The notes beneath the pieces are model-generated. The model was not told the DNA's origin. It saw nothing but the letters and a program-made list of their open reading frames with translations, and made no database searches. Positions 44,317 to 55,300 of a DNA stretch of 64,000 nucleotides are shown in pieces (position 1 is the first letter of the stretch; each line of letters begins with the position of its first letter). Source of the stretch: Tolypocladium sp. Sup5 PDA-1 (taxonomy: Eukaryota > Ascomycota > Sordariomycetes > Hypocreales > Ophiocordycipitaceae); the NCBI GenBank assembly GCA_000750105.3, contig JPHH03000054.1, positions 1 through 64,000 of the forward strand, read 5' to 3'. A program made the translations under genes and the position numbers.

Positions 44317-45484
44317 CCGCAAGGATGACCTCCCCCGCCGCATCTTCATCCTCGGCGTCGGCAACATCGGCCGCCTCTACGCCAGCCACCTCGCCCGCCA
44401 CCCAAACCCCCCGCCCATCACCCTCGTCGTCCACCGAGAGTCCCTGCTGCATCAATGGGCCGCCGGCGACGGCATCGAGATGACGCGCGAGGGGGCTCTC
44501 ACCAAGAACAAGGCCGCCTTTGACGTCGAGTTCTGGACCGAGCGTGCCCCCGAGCGCGGCCCTGTGAGAGAGGTCGCCGACGGCGGCGCGCTGCGTAACC
44601 TGCTCGTCGCGACCAAGGCGTCCGCCGCGATGCCCGAGGCGGACCGTCTGCGCGGCTACCTCGATGCCCGCAGCGCCGTCGCCTTTGCCCAGAACGGCAT
44701 GTCCAAGCTGTGGCCGCCGCACGGCGCGAGCTACGTCGCCCACCGGTACCCCGGCGCCAACGCCCCGAGCTTCCTCGCCTGCATCACCGGCCACGGCGTC
44801 TTCTCGCTCGGGCCCTTCCGCAGCGTCCACGCCGCCCTGGCCGACGCCTCCATCGGCCCTGTTCTTCTTTCTGGTGGCGGCGGGCAAGGGCCGTCTGCGA
44901 GCGTCGAGTACCTCATGCGGCAGGTCGCCACCGCGCCGCTGCTCGCCTCGCGCGCCGTCTCCTCGCGCGAGCTGTGGCTGCTGCAGCTCGAGAAGCTCGT
45001 CGTCAACACGTCCATCAACCCCCTCACCGCCATCCTGCGCTGCAAGAACGGCGGGCTCTTCGACGGCGGGGAGGACGGCCCCGTCGCCCGCGTCATGGAC
45101 CGCATGCTCGGCGAGACGAGCGCCGTGCTGCAAGCCCTCGTCGGCCACGAGAGCAGCGCCCAGATCCTCCTCGCCGGCGAAGACGCAAGCAGCGCGGACC
45201 TCGACGCCGCGCGGGCGCAGCTCCGGGACCGCTTCTCGCAGCCCCGGCTCCGCAGCATGCTGCACGCCTTCGGGCCCCGCGTCGGGGCAAACACCAGCTC
45301 CATGCTGCAAGACGTGCAGGCCGGTAGGCAGACCGAGGTCCGGGACTTTAACGGGTGGCTGGTCGACACGGCGGCGTTTCTCGATCAGGGGCTGGACGTG
45401 TCGACGCACCAAGCCCTGGTAGACATGGTTGAGAGCGGCACGGTTTTGAATAAAGAGGAGCTCGGCGAGCGTCTCCTTGCCTGA
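44069..45484 (+). CDS. 2-dehydropantoate 2-reductase (ketopantoate reductase)-like protein
   Basis: The single exon encodes 471 aa. An N-terminal Arg/Ser/Leu-rich stretch (MRPWSRLSRLPLISSQLPSL) looks like a mitochondrial presequence; ATG 44159 (residue 31) would omit it. A run of 11 Gln lies at residues 72-82, just before the Rossmann motif RIFILGVGNIGRLYASHLA at about 91-109. Family blocks follow: NLLVATKASAAM, AVAFAQNGMSKLW, ACITGHGVFSLGPF, the LEKLVVNTSINPLTAILRCK helix with the substrate Asn, and near the C-terminus GANTSSMLQDVQAGRQTEV. Such enzymes reduce ketopantoate to pantoate with NADPH in vitamin B5 synthesis. Fungi have several paralogues, and this one may act on another keto acid. 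Confidence 0.88.
44280..44316 (+). repeat. CAG microsatellite encoding polyGln
   Basis: An uninterrupted run of CAG codons gives 11 consecutive glutamines in the ketopantoate-reductase-like protein, between the presequence region and the nucleotide-binding fold. Confidence 0.9.
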
Positions 45485-46012
45485 GAATTGCGTGTCATCA
45501 TGTATACGGATATATGTCATGTGCACCAGGCTCGCTTGTGGCCAGTTTCCCTTCAGAAGCCAATGTTTTGCTGCATTGTGTAGAAATAATACCCCCGCCA
45601 ACAATCAAAAGGAGTAAACAGAACGCCAAGGATACAGGGGATAGACGGTAAACAGTAATCCATTTCATGGCAAAGTAGAAATTATAAAGGGTATCTTTTT
45701 CTCCTGCAAGCAGACGTCCGCCCTCGTAAACCATGTATCCAGATTCCACAGCGCACTTTTCGCTCGCATATACGGCCTTGTCCCAACCTCGTCCAAAGGG
45801 GTCGAACTCGCAGGGTTTCGTCGACGGCTCTCTCGACGCCTCGAGCGCGCTTCGAATCGCCGAGTGACGCTTCCATTCCGTCGACCGCCTTGGGCTCGCT
45901 CTCGTTGCGTCAAACAGAACGGAGCTATGGCGGGCACCCCGGACAGGCTCGCGGCTCTGATTCTTTCTCGTGTACCGCGGCTGTCGAACATCGTTAATCC
46001 TCCGTATCCGTG
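45485..46012. terminator. convergent 3' intergenic region
   Basis: The ketopantoate-reductase-like gene and the SANT/Myb gene converge here. No additional gene is recognised. Confidence 0.3.
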
Positions 46013-47104
46013 CTACCACGGCCGCTGCGTATGTGGCAGTTCCATAGACTCCGGCAGCGACGCCGCCTTCGGAGACAGGGACTGCCACAGCTGCTCCGGC
46101 TCCTCGCCCGCCATCTGCCCGGCCCGCTCTCTGCACGCTGCCGGCGTGAAGCCGGAGCCGACCTTGTGTGATACTATTCGCCACTTTTCGTTTTCGTAGT
46201 CTTGCAGCGCCTTGCGGAGTTTCTGGTCCTGTGGCCGATGCTGTTAGTTTCGAAATTCAGACGATCCAACTCCTCAGCGAGCGAGGGAGTGGACAGGTGT
46301 TTCGACGATGGATCGTCAGAAGCACCTTTTGAAATAGGGGGCCGTCGACGTACCATCTCCTCAGTCCACAGCGTCGTCTTCGCCTTCAGCTTGGTGCAGT
46401 ACCGGACCTGCAGCGTCCCCGAGGACCGCCCCGGGAAGAAGTCGGCGATTTGCTTCCACGTCAGGTTCTTCTGCTCCTTGAGCTCGATGAGGAGCTGGTC
46501 GTCCTCGGCCGTGAACTTGAGCTTCGGCCCCCGCGGTCGCGCCGCCGGGGGCGGCATCCCGGCCTGCCCGACCACGCTTGGCGCCCCTCCGGCGTCCTCC
46601 CGGCGCATCGTCTTCGAGGGCGGGCCCAATTCCGGAAGGTGGTGGTGATGGTGGTGCATCTGCGCCGCCTGGGCCTGGTCGGGGCCGCCCGCCGCCGCTG
46701 CTGCCGCCGCCGCCGCCTGGCCATACGCGGCTCCTATCGAGCCGCCCTGCACATTGTCCAGGCCGGACTGGTCCACGACGGGAACCCCGGCGACGGAAAG
46801 GTCAAACTCGTTGGGCCGCGACCTCTTGGGGGTCGGTCCGGTGTACGAGGCGTAGGGGGGTTGGGTAGGGGACGACAGGGCTCCGTACAGCGGCGCCGAC
46901 ACCGAGCCTGCCGCGCCGAACTGGACGTGCCCGAGGCGGTGGTTGTGCATGTGGGCGGGATCCATCGGAACCTGCGCCGCGTGTTGTTCGGGCTGCTTCT
47001 GGCCGATGCCTACCGGACGGCTGGGGAGATGGCCATGAGCTGGGCCGGGCGGCGTGCTGGAACCGGCAGAGGAAACTCCGGGGTGGTGGTGGATAGAGGC
47101 TCTG

Positions 47105-47157
<53 letters not shown>

Positions 47158-47161
47158 TTGT

Positions 47162-47214
<53 letters not shown>

Positions 47215-48123
47215 CTGTTGCTGTTGCTGCTGTTGTGGGTGATAGGGGTTTTGGTGATGGTGTTGATAGGAGGTGTGGTGATGATGGGCCGGTGAGGAGT
47301 AGGCCTGCTGGAGCTGGCTCAGTCCGCTCGCATGCGAACCTTGACCAGAGTAGTCCACATTGTAACCTCCGACTCGATAGTTGTCCGCCAGTGTGACTCC
47401 GGCCCATGGGTTCCGCCAGAGCGGACGGCTCTGGACGGCTTCCAGCCTGTGAGAGAGGTTGTTCGGGTCAGGCGACGTCCTCCCGGGCTCCGTCACCGGG
47501 GGACACGGGTTGTGCTGCGTCGAAGACGTCGTCAAGGGGCGGGCGCTGGGCAGAAAACTCGGCCGTCGAATAGTGACGTGCTCTCGTTTGCCGTCCGACA
47601 GGGGCGGGTTTGAGGGCGATGATCTGCCTGGGATGCAGGTCACGCCTCGCGTACCGAAGTGCTTGTGCCTCTCTGCCGGGTCAACAAACGCAGCAATGGC
47701 CAAGCCAAGCACAGTGCCTTGCTCGCTGCCGGACGATACGTTAGCGCCCTTGACGAGGCTTGTGTTGGCAGCCTGCAGTGTCCAGTAGGAAGGGCTGGTA
47801 CGGGCGAGTTTTGTGTGGCGACGACCAGGGTACGGGCATCCGCGGCTGGGCGAATAGGACGGGGAGGGAGGGATGTGTTGAGCCTCCGACTGCCGGCCGA
47901 GAAGCCTCGGTGAAGGTCTGGCGCCCGTCAAGGCTATTCTGTTGTTCTGGCAGAGTCGTAGTGCCCTCGATGGAAGACGTCCAAGGCCTATACTAGCTCG
48001 AGGACCCGAGTCGATGCTTATCAGCCCGACGTGCCCGGCCGACAACGACGGCTTTGTTGAGAGGCCAAGGAACCTCGCGAGGAAAGAGACCGAGGGTCGA
48101 GGAGAAGACAGCAAGCAAAGCAC
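46013..48123 (-). CDS. SANT/Myb-domain protein with long polyGln tract
   Basis: The 3' exon 46228-46013 joins in phase 0 across a 125-nt intron to the exon ending at 46354. The junction runs LWTEEM|DQKLRKALQDYENEKW and continues with IVSHKVGSGFTPAACRER to a stop at 46013. The DNA-binding part is a SANT/Myb repeat, PKLKFTAEDDQLLIELKEQK and LTWKQIADFFPGRSSGTLQ, followed by a second repeat-like segment across the junction. Upstream are His-rich, polyGln (about 45 residues, 47098-47235) and Ala-rich regions, then RNPWAGVTLADNYRVGGYNV. The 5' end is uncertain. The frame stays open to ATG 48123, but that 225-residue extension looks non-coding. A strong acceptor (cctctctcacag, ending at 47447) suggests a spliced leader exon I could not find. 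It is probably a nuclear transcription regulator. Confidence 0.7.
47098..47235 (-). repeat. CAG/CAA trinucleotide repeat (polyGln)
   Basis: About 45 consecutive glutamine codons occur on the minus strand. CAG and CAA are mixed: long CAG runs with a block of CAA/CAG alternation around 47155-47205. Such mixing tends to limit slippage, but length variation between strains is likely. Confidence 0.92.
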
Positions 48124-49457
48124 GCCGGTGTGGATCTCGAAAGTGAACTACTTGTGGCCGAGTTGAGAGCTATATGAAGCTGCTATATGGGAAGCGTCGC
48201 TCGTTCCCGGAAATGGACCCCGGCGGCTGCCTACCAGCTTTGGCTGGCGCCGATCGGGAAATAATTTGACGAGTTCATGCCAGAGTCGTAGTAATGACAG
48301 CATACGTGGACACTAGAATCGGGCTCGGGTTGCCCTGGTCCCCATTTTACGAGTTGAAGCCATGATGCCACTTCCTCGACGTGGCCCTGGTGTCCACTTG
48401 TTCCGTTAATGTTCTGGAGAGTGGCACGGTTCACCACGCACAAGGGATTCGAATACTAGCGAAGGGGCCAGGCGAAGGGACGACGGGCGAGAGCAAGGCT
48501 CAGCCCCGTACGCCGGCAAGGATAACGAAGCTAGGACGGCCTGCTCTTCGCAACGTGGCCGGGGGCGGACGCGGCAGGGCAGCCAGGCCTATCTGCCGCA
48601 GGCCAGGCCCAAGACCCAGAACCTCGAGGCCAGCGATGCCGCCTCCCCCCTCCTCCACCTCTTCCTCCTCCACCTGCTGCTGATGGGACCGGAAACAAGG
48701 TCCAGGGACACACGTTCTGATGCGAGTCTGTGGAGACGTGCTTGTCGACAGGGGCCCGGGAGAGGAGGGTGAACCGTGAGAGGGGTGTATAATGCGTGCA
48801 GGGTGGGCTATACAAGGAGCGGCCGAGGGTGCTTCTCGAGGCGATGGCGGCGGGCGCACAGCGCAACAGAGGGCAAATCCCGAGGGCGTGGAGAAACGTG
48901 ATTCATGGTACATGTGCTCTGAGAGATTGCCGAAGAGCTTGGGGGGGGGCCAAACCGTACCAGAGCAGGGGAGGCAAACCAAGCAGCTGGCTCGAGGTGG
49001 TGGCACAAGTGACGGCGGTGGTGGTGGGAGAAGCAAGGACTCGGGAGCAGCGTCATGGTGTGCATGGCGATGGATCGGCTGCGGCCCGGGTCATCTTGGC
49101 CCAACCATGGGGGTCCCGGGGCGCCGACCAAGCAGCCACGGGCGGCCCGGGTTGCTTGGAGGACGAGGGGGCGTTGGCGAGGAGGCGTTGGCGAGGAGGC
49201 GTTGACGAGAGCGGCATCGTTGGAGGGACGAGACGAGACGACATGAGATGAGACGAGGGGAGTCAAGGGGAGTCGCGGCGAAACTCGGCCAACCAACCGC
49301 GCCACATGAGAGGGGGAGAGGTGTGTTGACGGACAGACAGAAAGAGACAGAGAGAGAAGGACAGCCATGCACTGCTGACCATGGGCCCTGGAAGCATTGG
49401 GCCGTGCAGCGTCGAGTCGAGAGCCATCTCGCTCGGTGTCGGTCGACTTTAGCTTCA

Positions 49458-49481
49458 GACAGACAGACTGACTGACTGACA
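49458..49481 (+). repeat. agac/tgac tetranucleotide microsatellite
   Basis: Three agac units run directly into three tgac units within non-coding DNA. Confidence 0.85.
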
Positions 49482-50802
49482 ACGTCCCCTCGGAGCCTCA
49501 GCCGAACTAGACGCGACGGCCGAGCGTCACGATTCGTGCCTGACACCCTGCAAGACGGCAAGGTATCCGTACCTACGTAACCACTGTACGAGTATGTAGT
49601 CCACTTCGTCTGATGGGCAGGGCTGGCTGGCGGTCCCTTGCGGCGGTCGTCTGCTGTGGGGTCCACGTCAGGCAAGCTTGCAGGGAAGACGCCGCGAGAG
49701 ACAGCGAGGGGGAGGGAAAAAAGCGAGAGACAGAATCTGAGACAGACCATGGATGATGACAGGCGGTGGTTCCCCAAGTTCCCCCCCCACCGACCGCAGA
49801 GCCGCGCTCGCTGGCGCATTGTCAACTCTGCACGGGACCGCATCATCATCGCCCGCATCATCATCGCCCGCATTCAACACCAGCCGCTCATCTCGAGCGC
49901 ATCAGCGAGATTGCACAAGCTCATGCGGCCGATGCGAGTGGCCAAGCCGGCGGCTGAGCGGCGAGGCGCGCGCGGCGGCCTGCCTGCCCGTTTCTGACGC
50001 ACCGGGCGTTGCATAAAGGAGCCCGCGCGGGTTGCAAATTGAAGCTGTGCGCGCGTTGGGGGGCCCCCAGTAATTGAACGGGCGGCCATGGATGCCATGG
50101 ATCGCCTTGTCGGGTCCATGGGGGCGTGGCGTGGCATGGGATGGCAGGATGGCAGCACTCGGCGGCGTGCGAATAAATCGTCGGCAAAGGCGTGCGTCGT
50201 CCAGGGTACGTCGTCCAGGGTGCGTCGTCACGATCTCTGCTCCAGGCCGTGGACTCCGTCATCAGGTTTGCCCTAGATGCCCCCGGGCCGACGAGCATGT
50301 GCTCTACTTGTACGTGCGTCGTCGGGCCCATTTCCAGCAGATAAGCGCGCGTGCGCCCAGCCCGTATTCAAGCACGTAGAAGGATCGCAGTACGTACTCG
50401 TACAGTAATAAGGCGTAGTGAGGCGGAGACAGCTCGACTTACAAGGACTGGACCGCGATGCATGCCGCCCGTCCAAACATCATCGTCCCTCCTCCGTACC
50501 TAGCCTTGGCCAGCCCACTCCCACCGCCACCCACCGCGGGCACCACGGCACCACCCCGACGGGCGGGTGTGATGTGATTCCCAGGTTCATCCTCACGACG
50601 TTGCAAGGACCAAGCAGAGACAGACAAGAAAAAATTCCCGACATCCCCGGCCGATCGGATGAGCCGTCGGTGCTTGTACATTACGGCGCCAGTGACTCGT
50701 CATCCAAGCCGCCCGTACGGAGTAAGAGTCGTCGAGCATGCGGATCCGATGCGGAGAATGCCGGTTTCCGGCTCGCAAACTCAATTGCCATGATCCCCGT
50801 CC

Positions 50803-50865
50803 CTATATGCCCTATATGCCCTGTATGCCCTGTACATATGCCCTACATATCTGCCCTGTTAGTAA
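50803..50865 (+). repeat. degenerate 10-bp tandem repeat (tatatgccc)
   Basis: Units of about 10 bp with the core atgccctatatgccctgtat repeat five or six times with small changes, in the gene-poor region upstream of the SANT/Myb gene. Confidence 0.75.
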
Positions 50866-52300
50866 GGCGCATATAATACAGCACACGTAATACAAGTGAT
50901 GAGGCGAGTATGGTGCACAAAGAGAATTATAATTCCTTCATGCCCCCAGTGCCAACGTCCAACAGTCCAACCTAGGTATCCAATGCGTGCTCCCCCACTG
51001 CCTCGGTACCAAGCTCAGCGCGCATCCTCCGACACGTCCTGATACACCACCAACTGCAATTTGCTTCCCCTGAGCCCTTCTCCTCTCCTCGCCAATGTCC
51101 CTCGCTTTGCCGCAGCCGCGGCTGGTTGGTCAAGGCCTCTCCCGCGGCTGCAATCTATCGTCAACCAAGCAATCAGACGAACTGCTTACCCACACTCATA
51201 GCCAGATGATCCTATGCGCGCTTGGTCTGGTCTGCCTACCCAAGGTACCTTTCTCTGCCTTAGCTCCTTCATACCCAGGCAACTCGACCAAGGTACGACT
51301 CTGCAACCCCCAACGTCTCCATCCTCCAGAGCCCAGCAGCGCACGTGCTGGCCTGAACGGATCAACGTCTCTTCGTCTCTCCCGCTCGGAACGGTCGCTC
51401 AGTGGCCCCAGGACTGTTGGCTTCCTCCCGCCACCCCCCTGTGGCCCTGCCCTGCCGCGCATAAACGCATGAACAGGGTCAAATTATCCCCCCCGATTCC
51501 ACGTCTCCAGCCGCCTCCTTCACTTCCCTCGCTTCCCTCACTTCAGCCCACCAAGGCAGGCAGTCAAGCAATCCATCAATCTGCCTTCCGGCCCAGTGTC
51601 CCGATACAGCTTGCGCCCCGCCGCTAAGGCACACGGCGCGGTTCCGCGCCCTCGGTGAGGCCGCCTCAACGGCTGCGTGTCTCTATAGTCTCCCTTGGCA
51701 GTATTCGTAGAGTAGTATCCGTACGCGGTACATACGCACGTATTAGGGCCCCTCTGGGGCAAATCGACAACGAGCCCGGTTCTCGCTGCCCCGAGGGCCA
51801 CTGCTGTCTGCATGAACCACCCCGCGATCTTCACCCATCTGTACCAAACAACTGCACTACCGTATTATACGAGCGTCATATCAAAGCCCTACCTCGCCAC
51901 GGACCAGGCCACGCGCTGTGCACGGCACGCCTCGACGGTGAGCTCGTTCTTCAACGCCACAAAAGTCTCATTCTGGGATTCTCCCCTAGGTAGTTTACAC
52001 AATTCAAGTACAAGGACCCATTACACCTGGAACTCAGCTTCAACGCCGCCGCCCTCCCTCATCATCCCCGACTCTGCATTGAGCTGGATGCTTGCAAATT
52101 TCCTCAGATCTGCGTCGGGATCAAGCCGACACCACGCCGCTCGCAGGCCCTTTCCACGCCGGCCGTTTTTTTTTAACCTCGGCAAGCCCCTTTCCTCATC
52201 TTCAATCATTAGCCTCGTTGCTCTCACCCAAGCCAGCTGCCTTCCCTCTCCTCCCCCCTCCCCGCCTCCTTTCTTCACAGATTCGCAGAGCAACTCACAG

Positions 52301-55300
52301 TTACTCAAAGTTGTCCGATCGATCCACCCAAATGTCCTCCAGCTCCGCAAAGCTGTGGAAATGCACGGGTCGGTGGTGGTCGTTGTAGAACGGCAGCGGC
52401 GTGTCGAGCTTGACGTGGACCGGCTTCTTCTCCATGCCCGCAAACGCGCTTCCCATGAAGCTGTAGTTCCACTTGCCATCGTCTGGCACCAGGAAGAAGC
52501 CCTTGAACCTCGGGCTGAGCAGCAGCTTGCGCTTCTCTCCCATCGTCGCCACAAACCCTTGGGGCTCATCGCTTTGCGTGTCCTTGTTCTCCGCTCCCCA
52601 CTTGTACCCTTGAGGTGTGAGACTCCACGCCGACAAAGAGACGCTACCAGGCATAAACGACACCGACACCGTCGCCGTGTTGGTCTTGTCCCACTCTGGG
52701 TGGGCATCCAGCAACCTCGCATGCTCCGTCACATCGGCAGGGGTCATGTACGGCCGTTCGTTGCCCGAGATTGTGTGAATAACTCCCAACGGCTCCATGC
52801 CCTCCAGGAACTCGCTCTGCGGCAGCTGCTGCGGCAGCTGCACATTGCGCAGACCACCGATCTGGGGGATCATGACGATGCACTTGATCTCCTTGACCTG
52901 GTCATTGTCCGCCGGCGAGGAGCCGTAAAGATAGCCCGCAATCTGGACCCTCAGGTCCGCGATGGTGATGAACCTCTTGATGATGTTGTTGGGCATGACG
53001 TACGTCACGTCGTCCGCGTCATTATCGACAGACGAGATGTAGATGTTCTTTGTCCTGGTTCGCAGGTTCGATGTCGCGAGGGCTCTCGTGCGCCATTCAG
53101 TCTTGGACGCAAATGTCTGCTGCTCGAACTGCGATGTCGTCGTGACAATTATGTCCTCGCCGTGCACGTTCTGCGTCTTCGTCGTCACAGCAGTCAGTTG
53201 CTGCTGCTCCTGCTGCTGCTTCTCGATCTCGGCAGCCTGCTGTCGCTGCATGGATGGCGCAGAGATCTCCATGCCGAGGATGATGTCGCGAACTTCGCTG
53301 CTCGTCAAACTCGACACGTTGACGCTGTTCTTCTTGCCGTAATCGTTCAGGATGAGATCACGAAGCTGCGTCTCAACCTTGATCCAGTCTTCGTCCGACA
53401 GTGACGGCCAGATGTGATGATCCAGAGTGATTACCGTCTTGTCGGGTCGCAGGATCAGCTTCGTCTTGTCGGGATTGACGTGCAAGGCACGCAGGATGAG
53501 AATCAGACGAGAAAAGGCCGTGTACGAGGAGACGCTCTTGAGCCACTCGTCGTACAGGTTGAACAGCACCATCTGGGGCTCAGTCGCGCGCAAGATCATG
53601 TCTCCCAGCTTCTCAACTTTCATCGCGGCCTGGAAGGGAAGCTGCAGCTCTGACGCCCGGATGGAGATGTTGGGGAAGTCGACGAGCTGGACTTCGAGAG
53701 GATCCAGCAAACCCTTTCGCGTAACAATCAGCTGCTTGGGCTGCTCCTCCACGGGCAGTGACCGAATCAAGGCCGCCACTTCTTCGGCCGTCTTCCACTT
53801 TGCGAGCTGTCCGAGACGCTTCTGCCCAGCCCAGACACTCGTGTGGATGATCTTCAGGAACAGCTGTCCTGTTCGTGGGTTGAAGATGAAGATGGCACCA
53901 TTGATGGGCTTGGTGGTCAAGTTGCCCTCAAACGTCTTGTGAATGGTGACGCGGTAGACGTTTGTGTCATCAATGAAGAGCTGAGTTTGGTTGCTAAACA
54001 GCTCCGCGTAGTTTTGCGAGTTGAGGAACTCCTGGTTGCTCTCGGATGCGTACAGCTGCAGGCCCTTGCGAATACGCTCACGAAGAACGTACAGCGCGGG
54101 GTTCGCCTTCATGATCTTGGCCATGGCTTGCTGGATCAGAACCTTCAGTCCGGGAAAGTACATGCCAAACGCAGCGTACAGGTTGTACGCAAGGTCGATA
54201 CCAATCATGAGACCAGTAGCGGATGGGTAGATGCTGGCGCTGTCAGTCGTGTAGTCCAGGTATTTGGCGCGAGTATAACGTTCGATGTCGTGAGAGTCGT
54301 AGTCACCATATCGGAGCTGCACGTCGATCCAGAACTTGTTGGTCGTCGTAGGCTCAATCACATCCTTGGTGTCGTGCAGCTGCGATGGGCGCGTGACATT
54401 CCACTTGTGACTGGCGAAAAGCAGGATATCAGCGCAGGAGCTGTTCATCTTGTACGACTTTCGCGGATGGATGGTTTCCTTCTGGACAGTCTCGATGCCG
54501 AGAGACTCCAGTTCCTGATCAAACACCTGGCAAAGATCCATGACCACGGACTCGTGGATCTTTTGCCACAAGTGGGCTCGGAAGATCTGAATGAGGGAAA
54601 TCTTCAGGGTGGGGATCTTGCCGTGCAAGAAGATGCCAGTGAGATCCAGCTGCACCTGGAAACCAACGTACACGTTGGCTCGGTTGATGGTCGGCGACCA
54701 CCAGAGGGTGAAGCGACGGTTAGGGATCTGGTTGAGACCGGATCGCTGGGCGTTGGTCAACTTCTTGAACTTCATCGACTCTTCGAATCCGGAAGCCTTC
54801 TCCCAGAAGAGACCCTCCCAAGACGGGAATCCAGTGGCCTTGAAGAGAGTGTGCTCCAGAATGGTCTCTACACCACCGAGTGCCTGGATGACATCGGTTC
54901 GGTAGGCGTTCAAGTTCCACAGCTTGCCATCGTGTCGCTGGCTGGTCCACCAGAACGGATTGCTCTTCATGAGCTGGTAGATCTTGAACTCTGCCCGAGC
55001 CCGGAAGCCCTTGTCGAAGCTCAGTGTGCTTCGGTCCTTCTGGAACAGGGTATTGATTCTCGGCAATCCGCGGTCCCAGCTGTCCTCGAGATCCTCCAGG
55101 GTCAGACGACGGTTCTGCTGATTCGCCTCCTGGCGCTTCTGGGAGTACTCTGTCCACACTCGTTGGGAGTCAATGAACTCGGCTTCCCACGGGATGATGT
55201 ACCGGAAAATGTTGGGGATCAGAGTCTCCTCGTCATGCGTCATGCCCGCTCGGTAGTGCGTGACCCCGGTGTCGGTCTGCTTGGACCAGCGCTTGTCACT

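Larger units (their letters stand above)
48124..52300. other. 4.2-kb gene-poor region
   Basis: No frame on either strand shows a conserved domain or consistent splice model. It contains several short repeats: gttggcgaggaggc units near 49170-49205, an agac/tgac microsatellite at 49458-49481, a catcatcatcgcccg duplication near 49845-49875, and a tatatgccc-type tandem repeat at about 50803-50865. Part may be 5' UTR or promoter of the SANT/Myb gene. The right end is the 3' flank of PRP8. Confidence 0.45.

Noticed and set aside
44150..45604. 484-residue open frame opposite the ketopantoate-reductase-like gene
   Set aside because: It is composed of low-complexity Ala/Gly/Val-rich sequence mirrored from GC-rich codons, including a poly-Leu run that is simply the reverse of the CAG repeat.
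46450..47295. poly-Leu or poly-Cys frames over the SANT/Myb polyQ tract
   Set aside because: They are alternative readings of the CAG/CAA repeat on the other strand or frame.
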